In this document: positions 7,906 through 16,911 of the stretch, piece by piece
Position numbering within the stretch: position 1 is the first letter of the stretch
Layout of the letters: every line of letters begins with the position of its first letter
From: an uncultured Roseburia sp.
Lineage (GTDB): Bacteria; Bacillota; Clostridia; Lachnospirales; Lachnospiraceae
DNA: 64,000 bases
Direction of reading: 5' to 3'
NCBI GenBank assembly: GCA_900548205.1
Contig: URJS01000001.1
Location: 1-64,000, forward strand
Position numbers and translations under genes: made by a program
The notes under the pieces: generated by a model
The model's input: only the letters and a program-made list of their open reading frames with translations
Databases searched by the model: none
Told to the model about the DNA's origin: nothing

Positions 7906-9243
7906 ATGGCAGATCGGTTGTTTAGCGGAAAGGATTTAAGGAAGCTGATCATACCGCTGGTGATCGAACAGCTGCTGGCGATCAGTATTGGGCTGTTTGA
8001 CACGCTTATGGTTTCCTCCTGCGGGGAGGCGGCGGTGTCGGGAGTCTCGCTGGTGGACAGTATCAGTGTGCTTTTGATACAGATATTATCGGCGCTGGCA
8101 ACCGGCGGAGCGGTTGTGTGCAGTCAGTATATTGGAAAAAAGATGCCGGAGCGGGCAAGGCTGTCGGCGGGACAGCTGATCTTTATCATGCTTACCTCGG
8201 CGGGAGCGGTGATGCTGGTGGTCCTTGTTCTGCACAGATTTTTGCTTCGTGCTATTTTTGGGCAGATTGATGCAGAGGTCATGGCGAATGCGGAGATTTA
8301 TTTTTTGATTTCCGCTCTATCCTATCCGTTTCTCGGTGTTTATAATGCGGGCGCGGCGCTGTTTCGGGCGATCGGCAACAGCAGGATCAGTATGTACACC
8401 AGCCTTGTCATGAATGTTATCAATATCGGCGGAAATGCGGTTTTGATTTTCGGGTTTGGACTTGGGGTGACGGGCGCGGCGTCCGCAACACTTTTTGCGC
8501 GTATCGTCTCTGCGCTTGTGATGCTCATACTGTTGATGCGAAAGGACAATCCGCTCTGCATCACGGCGAAAACCTGTTTAAGACCACAGTGGGATGTCAT
8601 TGGCAGGATTTTAAAGATCGGTATTCCAAGCGGCATCGAAAATGGGATGTTTCAGGTTGGAAAGCTTCTGGTTTCCAGCCTGACGGCAACCTTTGGCACG
8701 GCGGCGATCGCGGCGAATGCAGTGGCGAACAGCATTGCGGGCTTTGCGAATATTCCGGGAATCGCGATCGGGCTTGCGATGGTGACAGTGATCGGCCGGT
8801 GCGTTGGCGCGGGGGAGAAGGAACAGGCAAAATATTACAGCAAAAGGCTTATGGGACTTGCGTATCTTGGAATGGCGGTATCAAATGCGGCTCTTTTGCT
8901 TGCCGTACGTCCGCTTACCTCCTGTTTTCAGTTGTCAGCGGAGGCTTATGGCATCACCGTGGAGCTGCTGACCGTGTTTGCCGTCTTGGCAATGCTCATC
9001 TGGCCGCTCAGCTTTGCGCTGCCGAATGTGCTTCGGGCGGCGGGTGACGCGCGCTATACGATGGGGGTGAGCGTTTTTTCCATGTGGGTATTCCGTGTGG
9101 CAAGCAGTTATTTTTTTGCCGGGACGCTCGGGCTTGGCGTTATGGGTGTCTGGATCGGCATGTATGTAGACTGGGTGTTTCGTTCCCTGTTTTTTATCCT
9201 GCGCTATCAGAGAGGGCGCTGGCTGGAAAAACGCGTTGTGTAA
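7906..9243 (+). CDS. MATE-family efflux transporter
   Basis: Twelve-helix cation-coupled exporter of 445 residues. The two MatE halves are visible: N-half with IPLVIEQLLAISIGLFDTLMVS, and C-half beginning near residue 230 with LKIGIPSGIENGMFQVGK. The substrate (drug, dye, organic cation) cannot be read. The ATG at 7906 is preceded by GGTGGAGAG at the right distance; an in-frame GTG at 7879 is less likely. It differs in sequence from the second MATE gene at 15.4-16.8 kb. Confidence 0.93.
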   Translation: MADRLFSGKDLRKLIIPLVIEQLLAISIGLFDTLMVSSCGEAAVSGVSLVDSISVLLIQILSALATGGAVVCSQYIGKKMPERARLSAGQLIFIMLTSAGAVMLVVLVLHRFLLRAIFGQIDAEVMANAEIYFLISALSYPFLGVYNAGAALFRAIGNSRISMYTSLVMNVINIGGNAVLIFGFGLGVTGAASATLFARIVSALVMLILLMRKDNPLCITAKTCLRPQWDVIGRILKIGIPSGIENGMFQVGKLLVSSLTATFGTAAIAANAVANSIAGFANIPGIAIGLAMVTVIGRCVGAGEKEQAKYYSKRLMGLAYLGMAVSNAALLLAVRPLTSCFQLSAEAYGITVELLTVFAVLAMLIWPLSFALPNVLRAAGDARYTMGVSVFSMWVFRVASSYFFAGTLGLGVMGVWIGMYVDWVFRSLFFILRYQRGRWLEKRVV

Positions 9244-9248
9244 AGGGC

Positions 9249-9277
9249 TTGTAAACAGACAGATTCAATGGTATTCT
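9249..9277 (+). promoter_or_regulatory. Promoter of the YitT-family gene
   Basis: TTGTAA (9249-9254), a 17-base spacer and extended -10 TGG-TATTCT (9272-9277). Confidence 0.5.
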
Positions 9278-9314
9278 AAGACTATATTTCACATTACGAG
9301 GACTAGAGAAGGCG

Positions 9315-10181
9315 ATGTTTAAGAACATAGGAAAACTAAAACGGGAATTGGAGGAATATGCGGTGCTGACCGTGGCAACGCTGATTCTTGTTGTCGGCGT
9401 TTATGTCTTTAAGTTTCCGAACAATTTTTCGTTTGGCGGCGTGACCGGTATTGCCGTCGTGCTTGCGGCTGTGCTTCCGTTTTCACCGGGAGATATTACG
9501 TTTATCATCAACATGTCGCTGCTTGTTGTCGGATTTATTTTTCTTGGAAAAAGCTTCGGAATCCGCACGGTGTATGTTAGTCTGCTGATGTCGGCGGGCT
9601 TAAGCCTTGCGGAGCTGTGGTTTCCGATGGAGCACGCGCTTACAACGCAGCCGGTGCTGGAGCTGATTTATGCGATCGTGCTTCCGGCGTTCAGCTCGGC
9701 GATTTTATTTAATATCGGTGCATCGGGCGGCGGTACGGACATCATTGCGATGGTCTTAAAGAAATATACAAAGCTAAATATCGGCGGAGCGCTATTCCTT
9801 GTGGACCTTGGGATTGTCATTGCCTCCTGCATGGTATTTGACGCGCAGACGGGACTTTTTTCGTTGTGCGGTCTGCTGGCGAAGTCTCTCGTGGTGGACA
9901 ATGTGATCGAGAGTATCAATTTGTGCAAATACTTTACGATCATCTGCAACGATCCGGAGCCGATCTGCGAGTTTATCACAAAAAAGCTAAACCGCAGTGC
10001 AACGGTTTATGCCGCGGAGGGAGCGTATGAGCATAATCGAAAGAGCGTGGTCATTACGATCATGAAGCGGAGTCAGGCGGTGGAGCTGCGCAATTATATC
10101 AGGAAGCATCAGCCGACAGCATTTATTGCGATCACAAACAGCAGCGAGATCATAGGAAAGGGTTTTCGCGGCTGTAATTAA
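9315..10181 (+). CDS. YitT-family membrane protein (DUF161 + DUF2179)
   Basis: A 288-residue protein with about five membrane helices in the first 200 residues and a soluble C-terminal DUF2179 domain (about 210-288). The early FGGVTGIAVVL and mid-protein FNIGASGGGTDIIAMVLKK motifs are typical of the family. The C-terminal part, with SATVYAAEGAY and KSVVITIMKR, has the PII-like fold expected of DUF2179. Family members are common in Firmicutes and largely uncharacterised. The next gene follows after 23 bases and may be cotranscribed. Confidence 0.9.
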   Translation: MFKNIGKLKRELEEYAVLTVATLILVVGVYVFKFPNNFSFGGVTGIAVVLAAVLPFSPGDITFIINMSLLVVGFIFLGKSFGIRTVYVSLLMSAGLSLAELWFPMEHALTTQPVLELIYAIVLPAFSSAILFNIGASGGGTDIIAMVLKKYTKLNIGGALFLVDLGIVIASCMVFDAQTGLFSLCGLLAKSLVVDNVIESINLCKYFTIICNDPEPICEFITKKLNRSATVYAAEGAYEHNRKSVVITIMKRSQAVELRNYIRKHQPTAFIAITNSSEIIGKGFRGCN

Positions 10182-10204
10182 AGGGACAGCAGGGAGGAAG
10201 GAAT

Positions 10205-11812
10205 ATGCTGATTAGTTTATTGATTACGGTGGTATTTGGATTTCTTTACTTTTATGTGAAGCTTCCGGCTTTGAATATGCATTCGCCGGATCTGTATCTG
10301 TTTGTGTATCTGCTGTGTATCGTCTACTGCGGCAGCAACATTTTTGTGACGGGCTTTAAGGCGTCAAATGCAAAGGATTATTTTAAGCACATGATCAAAA
10401 AATGTACGGTTCCCGTGGTCATCGGAGCAGTATTTCTGGCGATCAGCGCGGTCGGCGGGATTGCCGGAAGCGTAATTTTCCGCGCAAAGACTTATGCAGA
10501 GCTTCTTCCGATGAAAGAGGGAGATTTCTCAAAGGAGGTCCAGGAGTTAAAGTGGGATCAGATTCCGATGCTGGATGCCGATTCTGCGAATACGCTTGCA
10601 AATAAAAAAATGGGTGAGCTGTCCGATCTTGTTTCCCAGTTTGAGGTGGACGGGGCTTCGGCACAGATCAATTATCAGGACAGACCGGTGCGTGCAACCT
10701 ACCTAAACTATGGCGGTCTGATCAAGTGGTTTAATAACCGCGGGGAGGGTATTCCTGCTTATCTTTTGATCGATATGGTGACGCAGGAGGTAAGCGTGCA
10801 GCGGCTTGAGGAGGGGATGAAGTATTCACCTTCCGAGCCTTTGAACCGCAACATTCACCGTTATCTGCGTTTTCATTATCCGACAAAGATGTTCTATGAC
10901 GTAAATTTTGAGGTGGATGACGACGGTGTTCCATACTGGTGCGCGACAACCGTCACAAATACGATCGGACTGTTCGGTGGTACAGACGTCACCGGAGCGG
11001 TGCTTGTCAATGCAGTGACAGGGGAATCACAGTTTTATGAAATCGGGGATGTGCCGTCATGGGTAGACCGTGTATGCAGCTCAGAACTGATTTTGCAGCA
11101 GTATGATTATTATGGCTTATACCAGGGCGGATTCTGGAATTCCGTACTGGGACAGAGCGGATGCACCAAGACGACTACAGGCTATAACTATATTGCGATG
11201 GACGATGATGTGTGGGTATATACCGGTATCACATCGGTTGGCGGAGATGAGAGTAATCTTGGCTTTATTCTCGTAAATCAGCGTACGAAGGAGGCGCGCT
11301 ATTACGCTTGCGCCGGTGCGAATGAGCAGGCGGGTATGAATTCGGCACAGGGAGCGGTGCAGCAGTACAGCTATCAGGCGACCTTCCCGATCCTTTTGAA
11401 TATCGGAAATGAGCCGACGTACTTTATGGCGCTTAAGGATGCGTCGCAGCTTGTCAAGATGTATGCCATGGTCAACGTCAGCCAGTATCAGATCGTAGCG
11501 ACGGGAACGACGGTCGAGGAGTGTCAGGCAAATTATATGGATCAGCTTGTCAAGAGCGGGATCGCCGAGGAGGAAAAGGCGCCGGAGGCGGAGACGGGCG
11601 AGGTGACCGGAAGGGTTGCGGAGCTGCGCTCGGCAGTTATGGACGGCGATACCTATTACTTTATCCGTCTGGCAGAGCAGCCTGTCTACTATCTGATCAA
11701 CGGCAGGGAGTATCCGGTTGCAACAATCTTAAATGTAGAGGATAAGGTGACGATCCAGTATGAGCTTGGAGAGGGAGAGATTGTAAACGGTATTTCACTG
11801 GAGCGCAAGTAA
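10205..11812 (+). CDS. Membrane-anchored protein with PepSY-like repeats, function unknown
   Basis: A 535-residue protein with three N-terminal hydrophobic helices (about residues 2-17, 28-47, 67-90) followed by a large soluble part. That part contains repeated segments of the form hhLVNxxTxExxxY (for example YLLIDMVTQEVSVQ, GAVLVNAVTGESQFYEIGDV and GFILVNQRTKEARYYACAG) that look like tandem PepSY-like units. No catalytic motif was seen. GGGAGGAAGG precedes the ATG. Related large proteins occur in other Clostridia, but I do not know a function. Confidence 0.75.
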   Translation: MLISLLITVVFGFLYFYVKLPALNMHSPDLYLFVYLLCIVYCGSNIFVTGFKASNAKDYFKHMIKKCTVPVVIGAVFLAISAVGGIAGSVIFRAKTYAELLPMKEGDFSKEVQELKWDQIPMLDADSANTLANKKMGELSDLVSQFEVDGASAQINYQDRPVRATYLNYGGLIKWFNNRGEGIPAYLLIDMVTQEVSVQRLEEGMKYSPSEPLNRNIHRYLRFHYPTKMFYDVNFEVDDDGVPYWCATTVTNTIGLFGGTDVTGAVLVNAVTGESQFYEIGDVPSWVDRVCSSELILQQYDYYGLYQGGFWNSVLGQSGCTKTTTGYNYIAMDDDVWVYTGITSVGGDESNLGFILVNQRTKEARYYACAGANEQAGMNSAQGAVQQYSYQATFPILLNIGNEPTYFMALKDASQLVKMYAMVNVSQYQIVATGTTVEECQANYMDQLVKSGIAEEEKAPEAETGEVTGRVAELRSAVMDGDTYYFIRLAEQPVYYLINGREYPVATILNVEDKVTIQYELGEGEIVNGISLERK

Positions 11813-11827
11813 TGGCTGGATTTTGGG

Positions 11828-11833
11828 TATAAT
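11828..11833 (+). promoter_or_regulatory. Candidate -10 box for the uridylyltransferase gene
   Basis: Perfect TATAAT just after the stop of the preceding gene, 29 bases before the ATG. The matching -35 is poor, so the call rests on the -10 box alone. Confidence 0.4.
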
Positions 11834-11861
11834 AGAAAAGACAGGGAAAGAGGAATCTACT

Positions 11862-13070
11862 ATGAAGCTATGGGAAGATGAGAGACAATGCTATATCCGT
11901 GCGGCGATGGAGCAGAATACGCCGGAGGAAAATGAAGCCTTAAAAAAACGGCTGGAGGAAATTGACTGGTCGGTGTTTGAGCACGTTGACAGAAAAGAGA
12001 CCGTCAATGAGCGCGGCGTTTTTGCACCGCTTGAGGCAGTGGAGCTTGCGGAGATCCGTGCGAGGGAGCAGGAGTTTCGTGAGATCGGATTAAGGACTGT
12101 GCGGGAGGGCAAGGTCGGTGCGGTCCTTCTCGCGGGAGGACAGGGTACGCGCCTTGGGCTGGATAAGCCGAAAGGAACGCTGAATATTGGGGTGAACCGG
12201 ATCTTGTATTTATTTGAGCAGCTTGTGAGGAATCTGATGGACGTGACCGAGGAGGCGGGAGCATATGTTCCGCTCTATATCATGACAAGCAATATCAATG
12301 ATAAGGACACGAAGGAATTTTTTGAGGAGCACGATTATTTTGGCTACCCGAGGGAGGAGGTCAGATTCTTCGTGCAGGAGATGGAGCCGGCATGTGATTA
12401 TGAGAAAAGGGTGCTCATGGAATCGGGCACAGAGCCGGCGATGTCACCAAACGGCAATGGCGGATGGTTTGGCTCGATGGTGTCTGCCGGACTTTTGCCC
12501 GAGCTTCAGCAAAAAGGAATTGAGTGGCTGAATGTCTTTGCAGTCGATAATTGCCTCCAGCGCATTGCAGATCCTTTGTTTATCGGAGCAACGATCGCAT
12601 ACGGGCGCGAGAGCGGCGCAAAGGTCGTGCGCAAGGCGGCGCCGGATGAGAAGGTGGGAGTTCTTTGCACCGAGGACGGCAGACCCTCCATTGCGGAATA
12701 TTATGAGATGACAGAGGAGATGGCGACAGCCCGAAAAGAAAACGGAGATCTGCTTTACGGCTTCGGCGTGATCTTAAACTATTTGTTTTCCGAGAAGAAG
12801 CTTGAGGAGATCGCGGACGCGCGGATGCCGATCCATGTGGTGGAGAAAAAGATTCCGTACAGGGATGTGGATGGAAGCTATGTGAAACCGGATGCGCCAA
12901 ATGGTTATAAGTTTGAGACGCTGGTGCTTGATATGGTGCATATGATGCAGGATTGTCTGCCCTATGAGGTTGACAGAAGCAGGGAATTCGCGCCGATCAA
13001 GAATCTGCATGGCGTTGATTCTTTGGATTCGGCAAGAGAGCTTTTGGCAGGCTGCGGTATTTCCCTGTAA
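11862..13070 (+). CDS. UTP-sugar-1-phosphate uridylyltransferase (UDPGP family)
   Basis: Makes a UDP-sugar (UDP-GlcNAc or UDP-glucose/galactose) from UTP and a sugar 1-phosphate. The 402-residue protein belongs to the eukaryote-like UDPGP/UAP1 family: the nucleotide-binding loop LLAGGQGTRLGLDKPKGTL is at about residues 89-107, and GNGGWFG and FAVDNCLQRIADP follow. This class differs from the usual bacterial GlmU and GalU. I start at ATG 11862 behind GAAAGAGGA; the upstream TTG at 11823 lies before the predicted transcript start. Exact sugar not readable. Confidence 0.88.
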   Translation: MKLWEDERQCYIRAAMEQNTPEENEALKKRLEEIDWSVFEHVDRKETVNERGVFAPLEAVELAEIRAREQEFREIGLRTVREGKVGAVLLAGGQGTRLGLDKPKGTLNIGVNRILYLFEQLVRNLMDVTEEAGAYVPLYIMTSNINDKDTKEFFEEHDYFGYPREEVRFFVQEMEPACDYEKRVLMESGTEPAMSPNGNGGWFGSMVSAGLLPELQQKGIEWLNVFAVDNCLQRIADPLFIGATIAYGRESGAKVVRKAAPDEKVGVLCTEDGRPSIAEYYEMTEEMATARKENGDLLYGFGVILNYLFSEKKLEEIADARMPIHVVEKKIPYRDVDGSYVKPDAPNGYKFETLVLDMVHMMQDCLPYEVDRSREFAPIKNLHGVDSLDSARELLAGCGISL

Positions 13071-13134
13071 AAACAGTGAATGAAATAATTTAATAAATAT
13101 TTTATGTGCGTTTTACGCAGGCTTCATGATTGTC

Positions 13135-13143
13135 TGGTATAAT
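13135..13143 (+). promoter_or_regulatory. Extended -10 promoter of the alarmone synthetase gene
   Basis: TGG-TATAAT at 13135-13143; no good -35. A start near 13150 would make the in-frame ATG at 13156 almost leaderless, which supports translation from 13198. Confidence 0.55.
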
Positions 13144-13197
13144 GTAGAAACTGAAATGATTTTCAGACAATCAGAGAAACGAGGTTTTTGTTTACGC

Positions 13198-13962
13198 ATG
13201 AAAAAAAGAATGCGAAGGGCAGCAGAAAAGGAAGAAGTACGTCAGGAGGAAGCATATCAGGGAGAGATCATGCAGGAGGGGATGCTTGCGGTGAGGGAGC
13301 TCATGCCGATACACTGTGTCGGTGAGGATGATATGGAGCATATCGCGGACATGACGGAGCAGTTTTCCCGCACGATCGACCCGATCCTTCGGATGTATAA
13401 TGCGGCGATGTGCGCGACGACCGCGCGTCTTGAGATCATAGAGGACGAATTTAAGTACCGCAGACTCCGCTGCCCGATCCACCACATTGATACCCGTTTA
13501 AAATCGGCAAAAAGTATTCTTGGAAAGCTGCAGAAGAAGGATATGGATCTGACACTGTCTTCCGCCTGCAACAATATTTATGATATTGCGGGCGTGAGAG
13601 TGGTCTGTTCATATATTAAGGACGTGTATTTGATCCGGGATCGTTTGATGGCGCAGGATGACCTGTTTTTGATGGATATTAAGGATTATATCGCAGAGCC
13701 GAAGGTGAATGGCTACCGGAGTCTCCATATGGTAATCCGTGTTCCTGTTTATTTTATGAATAAAAAGCAGATGGTTCCGGTCGAGCTTCAGGTGCGGACG
13801 CTTGCAATGGATCTGTGGGCGAGCCTTGAGCATGATATTAAGTACAAATCCCTTTATCAGGGAGTAACCGCAGATTTTTCGGACGAGTTGAAGGAGTGCA
13901 GCCGTCTCATTTATGAGGCGGAGGAGAAAATGGAGATTATGAACCGCATGATCGAGCGGTAG
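13198..13962 (+). CDS. GTP pyrophosphokinase family protein (small alarmone synthetase-like)
   Basis: Probably makes (p)ppGpp or pGpp from ATP and GDP/GTP. The 254-residue protein has only the RelA/SpoT synthetase domain, without hydrolase, TGS or ACT domains. Visible motifs are IYDIAGVRVVCSYIKDVYLI, IKDYIAEPKVNGYRSLH and the late VELQVRTLAMDLWASLEHD. It is longer at the N-terminus than RelQ, with about 50 charged residues. The gene is followed after 30 bases by an SGNH hydrolase gene, so both may be on one transcript. Confidence 0.88.
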   Translation: MKKRMRRAAEKEEVRQEEAYQGEIMQEGMLAVRELMPIHCVGEDDMEHIADMTEQFSRTIDPILRMYNAAMCATTARLEIIEDEFKYRRLRCPIHHIDTRLKSAKSILGKLQKKDMDLTLSSACNNIYDIAGVRVVCSYIKDVYLIRDRLMAQDDLFLMDIKDYIAEPKVNGYRSLHMVIRVPVYFMNKKQMVPVELQVRTLAMDLWASLEHDIKYKSLYQGVTADFSDELKECSRLIYEAEEKMEIMNRMIER

Positions 13963-13992
13963 GAAATTAGGTGCGGAAGAAGGACAAAATAG

Positions 13993-14706
13993 ATGGATAG
14001 GAAAAGGCGGTTTGGAGGGAAGCGGTATCTGCTTGTCGTTCCTTTGATCTTCTTTTTGCTGCTTGGCGATACGCAGGCGATCATGCAGAGGGAAAACACC
14101 CGTATTTACAAGGTGTTCTGCATTGGTGACAGTATCACTTACGGAAAGGGCGTGCCGGATGAGCGGCGTGAGGAGGAGTGCTATCCCGCTGTGCTTGGAA
14201 GGCTTTTGGGCAGGCGTTATGAGGTTATGAATTATGGCGCAAGCGGAAGGACGCTGCTTGATATTCCGGGAAAAAGCTATCGCGATACCGGCTATATTGA
14301 AGCGGTAAAGGGAGAGCTGCCGGATATTTTGATCATAATGCTGGGCTCTAATGATTCACGGAGCGATCGGTGGCATGCAAAGAAATATAAGCAGGCGTAT
14401 ATTGCGCTGCTTAAGGAGCTGCAGATGATCGAGAGCAAGCCTGCGATTTATATTATGACGCCGCCTGAGGCGTTTCCGCGGGAGAATGGAGAGATCATTC
14501 ATGGTATCCGCAATGAGATCATTCATGATGAGATTGGGCGAATTGTTCGCGAGGTTGCAGAGGAGACAGGAGTAGGGCTGATCGATCTCTATGCGGTGAC
14601 GGAGAACCACCCGGAATATTTTTTTGACGGGGTGCATCCAAACAAGGAAGGCTACGAGGTTGTAGCGCAGACGGTGTATGAGCATATTGTAAAGAAGGAA
14701 TTTTGA
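13993..14706 (+). CDS. SGNH/GDSL hydrolase, membrane-anchored or secreted
   Basis: A 237-residue esterase-type hydrolase. After a basic start and one hydrophobic helix (about residues 11-27) come block I IGDSITYGKG (nucleophile Ser), block II with YGASGRT (oxyanion Gly), block III LGSNDS (Asn) and block V DGVHPNKEGY (Asp and His). All four catalytic positions are present. Such enzymes often deacetylate cell-wall or host glycans; the substrate here is unknown. The stop codon abuts that of the convergent MarR gene, the two sharing TGATCA with no space for a terminator. Confidence 0.9.
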   Translation: MDRKRRFGGKRYLLVVPLIFFLLLGDTQAIMQRENTRIYKVFCIGDSITYGKGVPDERREEECYPAVLGRLLGRRYEVMNYGASGRTLLDIPGKSYRDTGYIEAVKGELPDILIIMLGSNDSRSDRWHAKKYKQAYIALLKELQMIESKPAIYIMTPPEAFPRENGEIIHGIRNEIIHDEIGRIVREVAEETGVGLIDLYAVTENHPEYFFDGVHPNKEGYEVVAQTVYEHIVKKEF

Positions 14707-15144
14707 TCAGCACGGGGGCGCGGAATGCGCGCGTACATTTTGGGAGACGCGTTTTAGCAACTTTGAAAGCAGCTCGTGATCCTCTGCCGAAAATCCGTCG
14801 AAGATTGCTGCGAAAAAATCCTGCTGTGCCGTCTGTCCGTCCCATACGGCGGGAAGGGCGGCGTCGCAGAGCGAGAGATGAGCCGTTTTGCGGTTGGCGG
14901 GCGTATAGGCTCTGCGGAGAAACCTGCGTTTTTCGAGGGCCTTTACGGAGGTAGAGACGTGCGACTTGGCTAAGCGGCGCATCTCGACAATGTCGGACGC
15001 CGTATCATATTTTGGATTGTTTGCGAGAAAAAGAAGGATGTCAAGCTCGGTGCGCGTAAGCCCGTGGCGGGAGCAGACCGGTTCTATATATTGCGTATAG
15101 AGCGATTTCATTAGAATTTGGTTTTCCTGAAACTCCTGGATCAT
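14707..15144 (-). CDS. MarR-family transcriptional regulator
   Basis: A 145-residue winged-helix repressor. The DNA-binding core reads LTRTELDILLFLANNP, then DIVEMRRLAKSHVSTSVKAL as the HTH, and the wing with RRFLRRAYTPANRKTAHLSL. GAGGTG precedes the ATG at 15144. It is divergent from tRNA-Pro; its target is not evident, but the MATE exporter beyond the tRNA is a reasonable candidate. No inverted repeat obvious enough to call an operator was found in 15145-15236. Confidence 0.9.
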   Translation of the reverse strand: MIQEFQENQILMKSLYTQYIEPVCSRHGLTRTELDILLFLANNPKYDTASDIVEMRRLAKSHVSTSVKALEKRRFLRRAYTPANRKTAHLSLCDAALPAVWDGQTAQQDFFAAIFDGFSAEDHELLSKLLKRVSQNVRAHSAPPC

Positions 15145-15236
15145 GAATCACACCTCAAAAGATAATATTTTGAAATAATTTTAAAAAGATTACTTGGAAT
15201 TGTCAATGATTTGTAGTAAAATAGAAAAAGATACGA

Positions 15237-15310
15237 CGGAGTATGGCGTAGTTTGGTAGCGCGCACGGCTGGGGGCCGTGAGGTCGCAGGTTCAAATCCT
15301 GTTACTCCGA
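15237..15310 (+). tRNA. tRNA-Pro (anticodon GGG)
   Basis: A 74-base cloverleaf: acceptor arms CGGAGTA (15237-15243) and TACTCCG (15303-15309) pair fully; D arm GGCGTAGTTTGGTAGC; anticodon stem CACGG/CCGTG around loop CTGGGGG giving anticodon GGG; and T arm GCAGGTTCAAATCCTGT. CCA is not encoded. Confidence 0.96.
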
Positions 15311-15311
15311 T

Positions 15312-15344
15312 AAAAAAGGTTGCCGGTCAGCGGCAACCTTTTTT
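15312..15344 (+). terminator. Terminator after tRNA-Pro
   Basis: AAAAAAGGTTGCCG and CGGCAACCTTTTTT arms with a four-base loop; works on both strands and so may also serve the end of the minus-strand MATE gene. Confidence 0.9.
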
Positions 15345-15346
15345 GA

Positions 15347-15392
15347 CATAAGAGCGGCTCGCAAAGCGTGTCGCTCGTTGTTATGACATAGG
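15347..15392. repeat. Dispersed palindromic element, copy A
   Basis: A stem-loop unit, CATAAGAGCGGCTCGCAAAG onward, with GAGCG/CGCTC arms and ending TTATGACATAGG. It matches 52710-52757 over most of its length, and its terminal 12-mer recurs inverted at 30419-30430. Confidence 0.6.
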
Positions 15393-15421
15393 GAATCTGC
15401 TCCGCAATCTTACAATCTGCC

Positions 15422-16771
15422 TTATTCCGCCAGCTTTGAGATGACGTCCTTATGGAGCTTTTTCATAAACAACAGTGTTAGCAGCAAGGCTGCGACCTCC
15501 GCGATCGGGAAGGAGAGCCACACAAAATCAACGGTGGCAACCTGTGCAAGCAGGTAAGCAACAGGCAAAAGCACAACAAGCTGTCTGGCAATGGAAATAA
15601 ACATACTGTAGACTGCCTTGTCAAGTGACTGGAATGCGCTGCTGCACGCGATGCTGATCGCGGCGGGAACAAAGCTGAAGCTGATGATACGCAATGCCGG
15701 AACACCGATAGCGATCATGTGATCCGAGGCGTTGAACATCCGAAGCAGCGGCACGGGGGCAGCCTGAAACAGAAGAAAGCCTGCGGCAAGAATCACGACA
15801 GCATATAGGATCGTGTGATTTAATGTTTTTGTTACGCGTGAGCGCTTGTTTGCACCGTAATTATACGCCATGATAGGAATCACACCGCTGTTTAGTCCAA
15901 ATACCGGCATAAATACGAAGCTTTGCAGCTTGAAATAAACGCCGAAGACGGCGGTCGCCGTGGGGGTAAAGGTGATCAAGATGAGGTTCATCGCGTAGGT
16001 CATCAGAGAACCGATCGCCTGCATGATGATGGACGGAACACCGATACCATAAATCTGTCGGATGATCTTGCCGTTTGGACGAAAGTGAGCAAATTTAAGA
16101 TGTACTTCATGGTTTCTTGTCTGATTCAGGTACAGACCGACAAGCGCGGCGATGATCTGTCCGATTACGGTCGCAACGGCAGCGCCCGTTATGCCCATTT
16201 TTGGAAGTCCCAAAAGACCGAAAATGAGGATCGGGTCTAAGATAATATTTACAATAGCGCCAACGCCCTGCGAAATCATGGAATACACGGTTTTTCCAGT
16301 TGCCTGCAGCATACGCTCAAACATGATCTGGATAAAGATACCAAGCGACAGGCAGCAGCAAACAGTCATGTACTGCTTTCCGTAGATGATAATTTCCTCA
16401 ATATTTGTCTGGCTGCGGAAGAACATCTCTGAGAAGAAAAGACCGATCACAAGAAACAGCAGGTAGCTTAAGATTGCGAGAAAAATACCGTTTTCCGCAA
16501 TTTTGTTTACCTTATCAAAATCCTTTTCTCCGAGGGAGCGCGCGAGAAGCGCGTTCATGCCGACGGCAGTACCGACGCCGACGGCGATCATCAGATTTTG
16601 GATCGGGAATGCCATCGAAACGGCAGTCAGTGCATTTTCATTGATCTGTGCGACGAAAATACTGTCGACAATGTTATAAAGTGCCTGTACCAGCATGGAA
16701 ATCATGATCGGCAGAGACATCGATACGATTAATTTGTCAATAGGCATCACGCCCATTTTATTTTCCTGCAT
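15422..16771 (-). CDS. MATE-family efflux transporter (second)
   Basis: A 449-residue, twelve-helix exporter. Family signs include the start MPIDKLIVSMSLPIMISMLV, ALYNIVDSIFVAQI, the second-half repeat with GIGVPSIIMQAIGSLMTYAM, and the late GLNSGVIPIMAYNYGA loop typical of NorM-like proteins. AAAGGAGG precedes the ATG. The gene runs toward tRNA-Pro and shares its bidirectional terminator. Substrate unknown. Confidence 0.93.
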   Translation of the reverse strand: MQENKMGVMPIDKLIVSMSLPIMISMLVQALYNIVDSIFVAQINENALTAVSMAFPIQNLMIAVGVGTAVGMNALLARSLGEKDFDKVNKIAENGIFLAILSYLLFLVIGLFFSEMFFRSQTNIEEIIIYGKQYMTVCCCLSLGIFIQIMFERMLQATGKTVYSMISQGVGAIVNIILDPILIFGLLGLPKMGITGAAVATVIGQIIAALVGLYLNQTRNHEVHLKFAHFRPNGKIIRQIYGIGVPSIIMQAIGSLMTYAMNLILITFTPTATAVFGVYFKLQSFVFMPVFGLNSGVIPIMAYNYGANKRSRVTKTLNHTILYAVVILAAGFLLFQAAPVPLLRMFNASDHMIAIGVPALRIISFSFVPAAISIACSSAFQSLDKAVYSMFISIARQLVVLLPVAYLLAQVATVDFVWLSFPIAEVAALLLTLLFMKKLHKDVISKLAE

Positions 16772-16871
16772 AAAAAACCTCCTTTTTTCAACCTATCTAT
16801 ATTATCACCCATTTTATAAATATACAAGCATTAGAAAAAAGTCGCAAAATGCAGAAAAATAGAGAAATCTG

Positions 16872-16880
16872 TGGTACAAT
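16872..16880 (+). promoter_or_regulatory. Extended -10 promoter of the alkyltransferase-like gene
   Basis: TGG-TACAAT at 16872-16880, about 32 bases before the GTG start. The -35 is weak. Confidence 0.45.
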
Positions 16881-16911
16881 TAGGATAGGTGAAAAAGGAA
16901 GGGGGCGCAGT

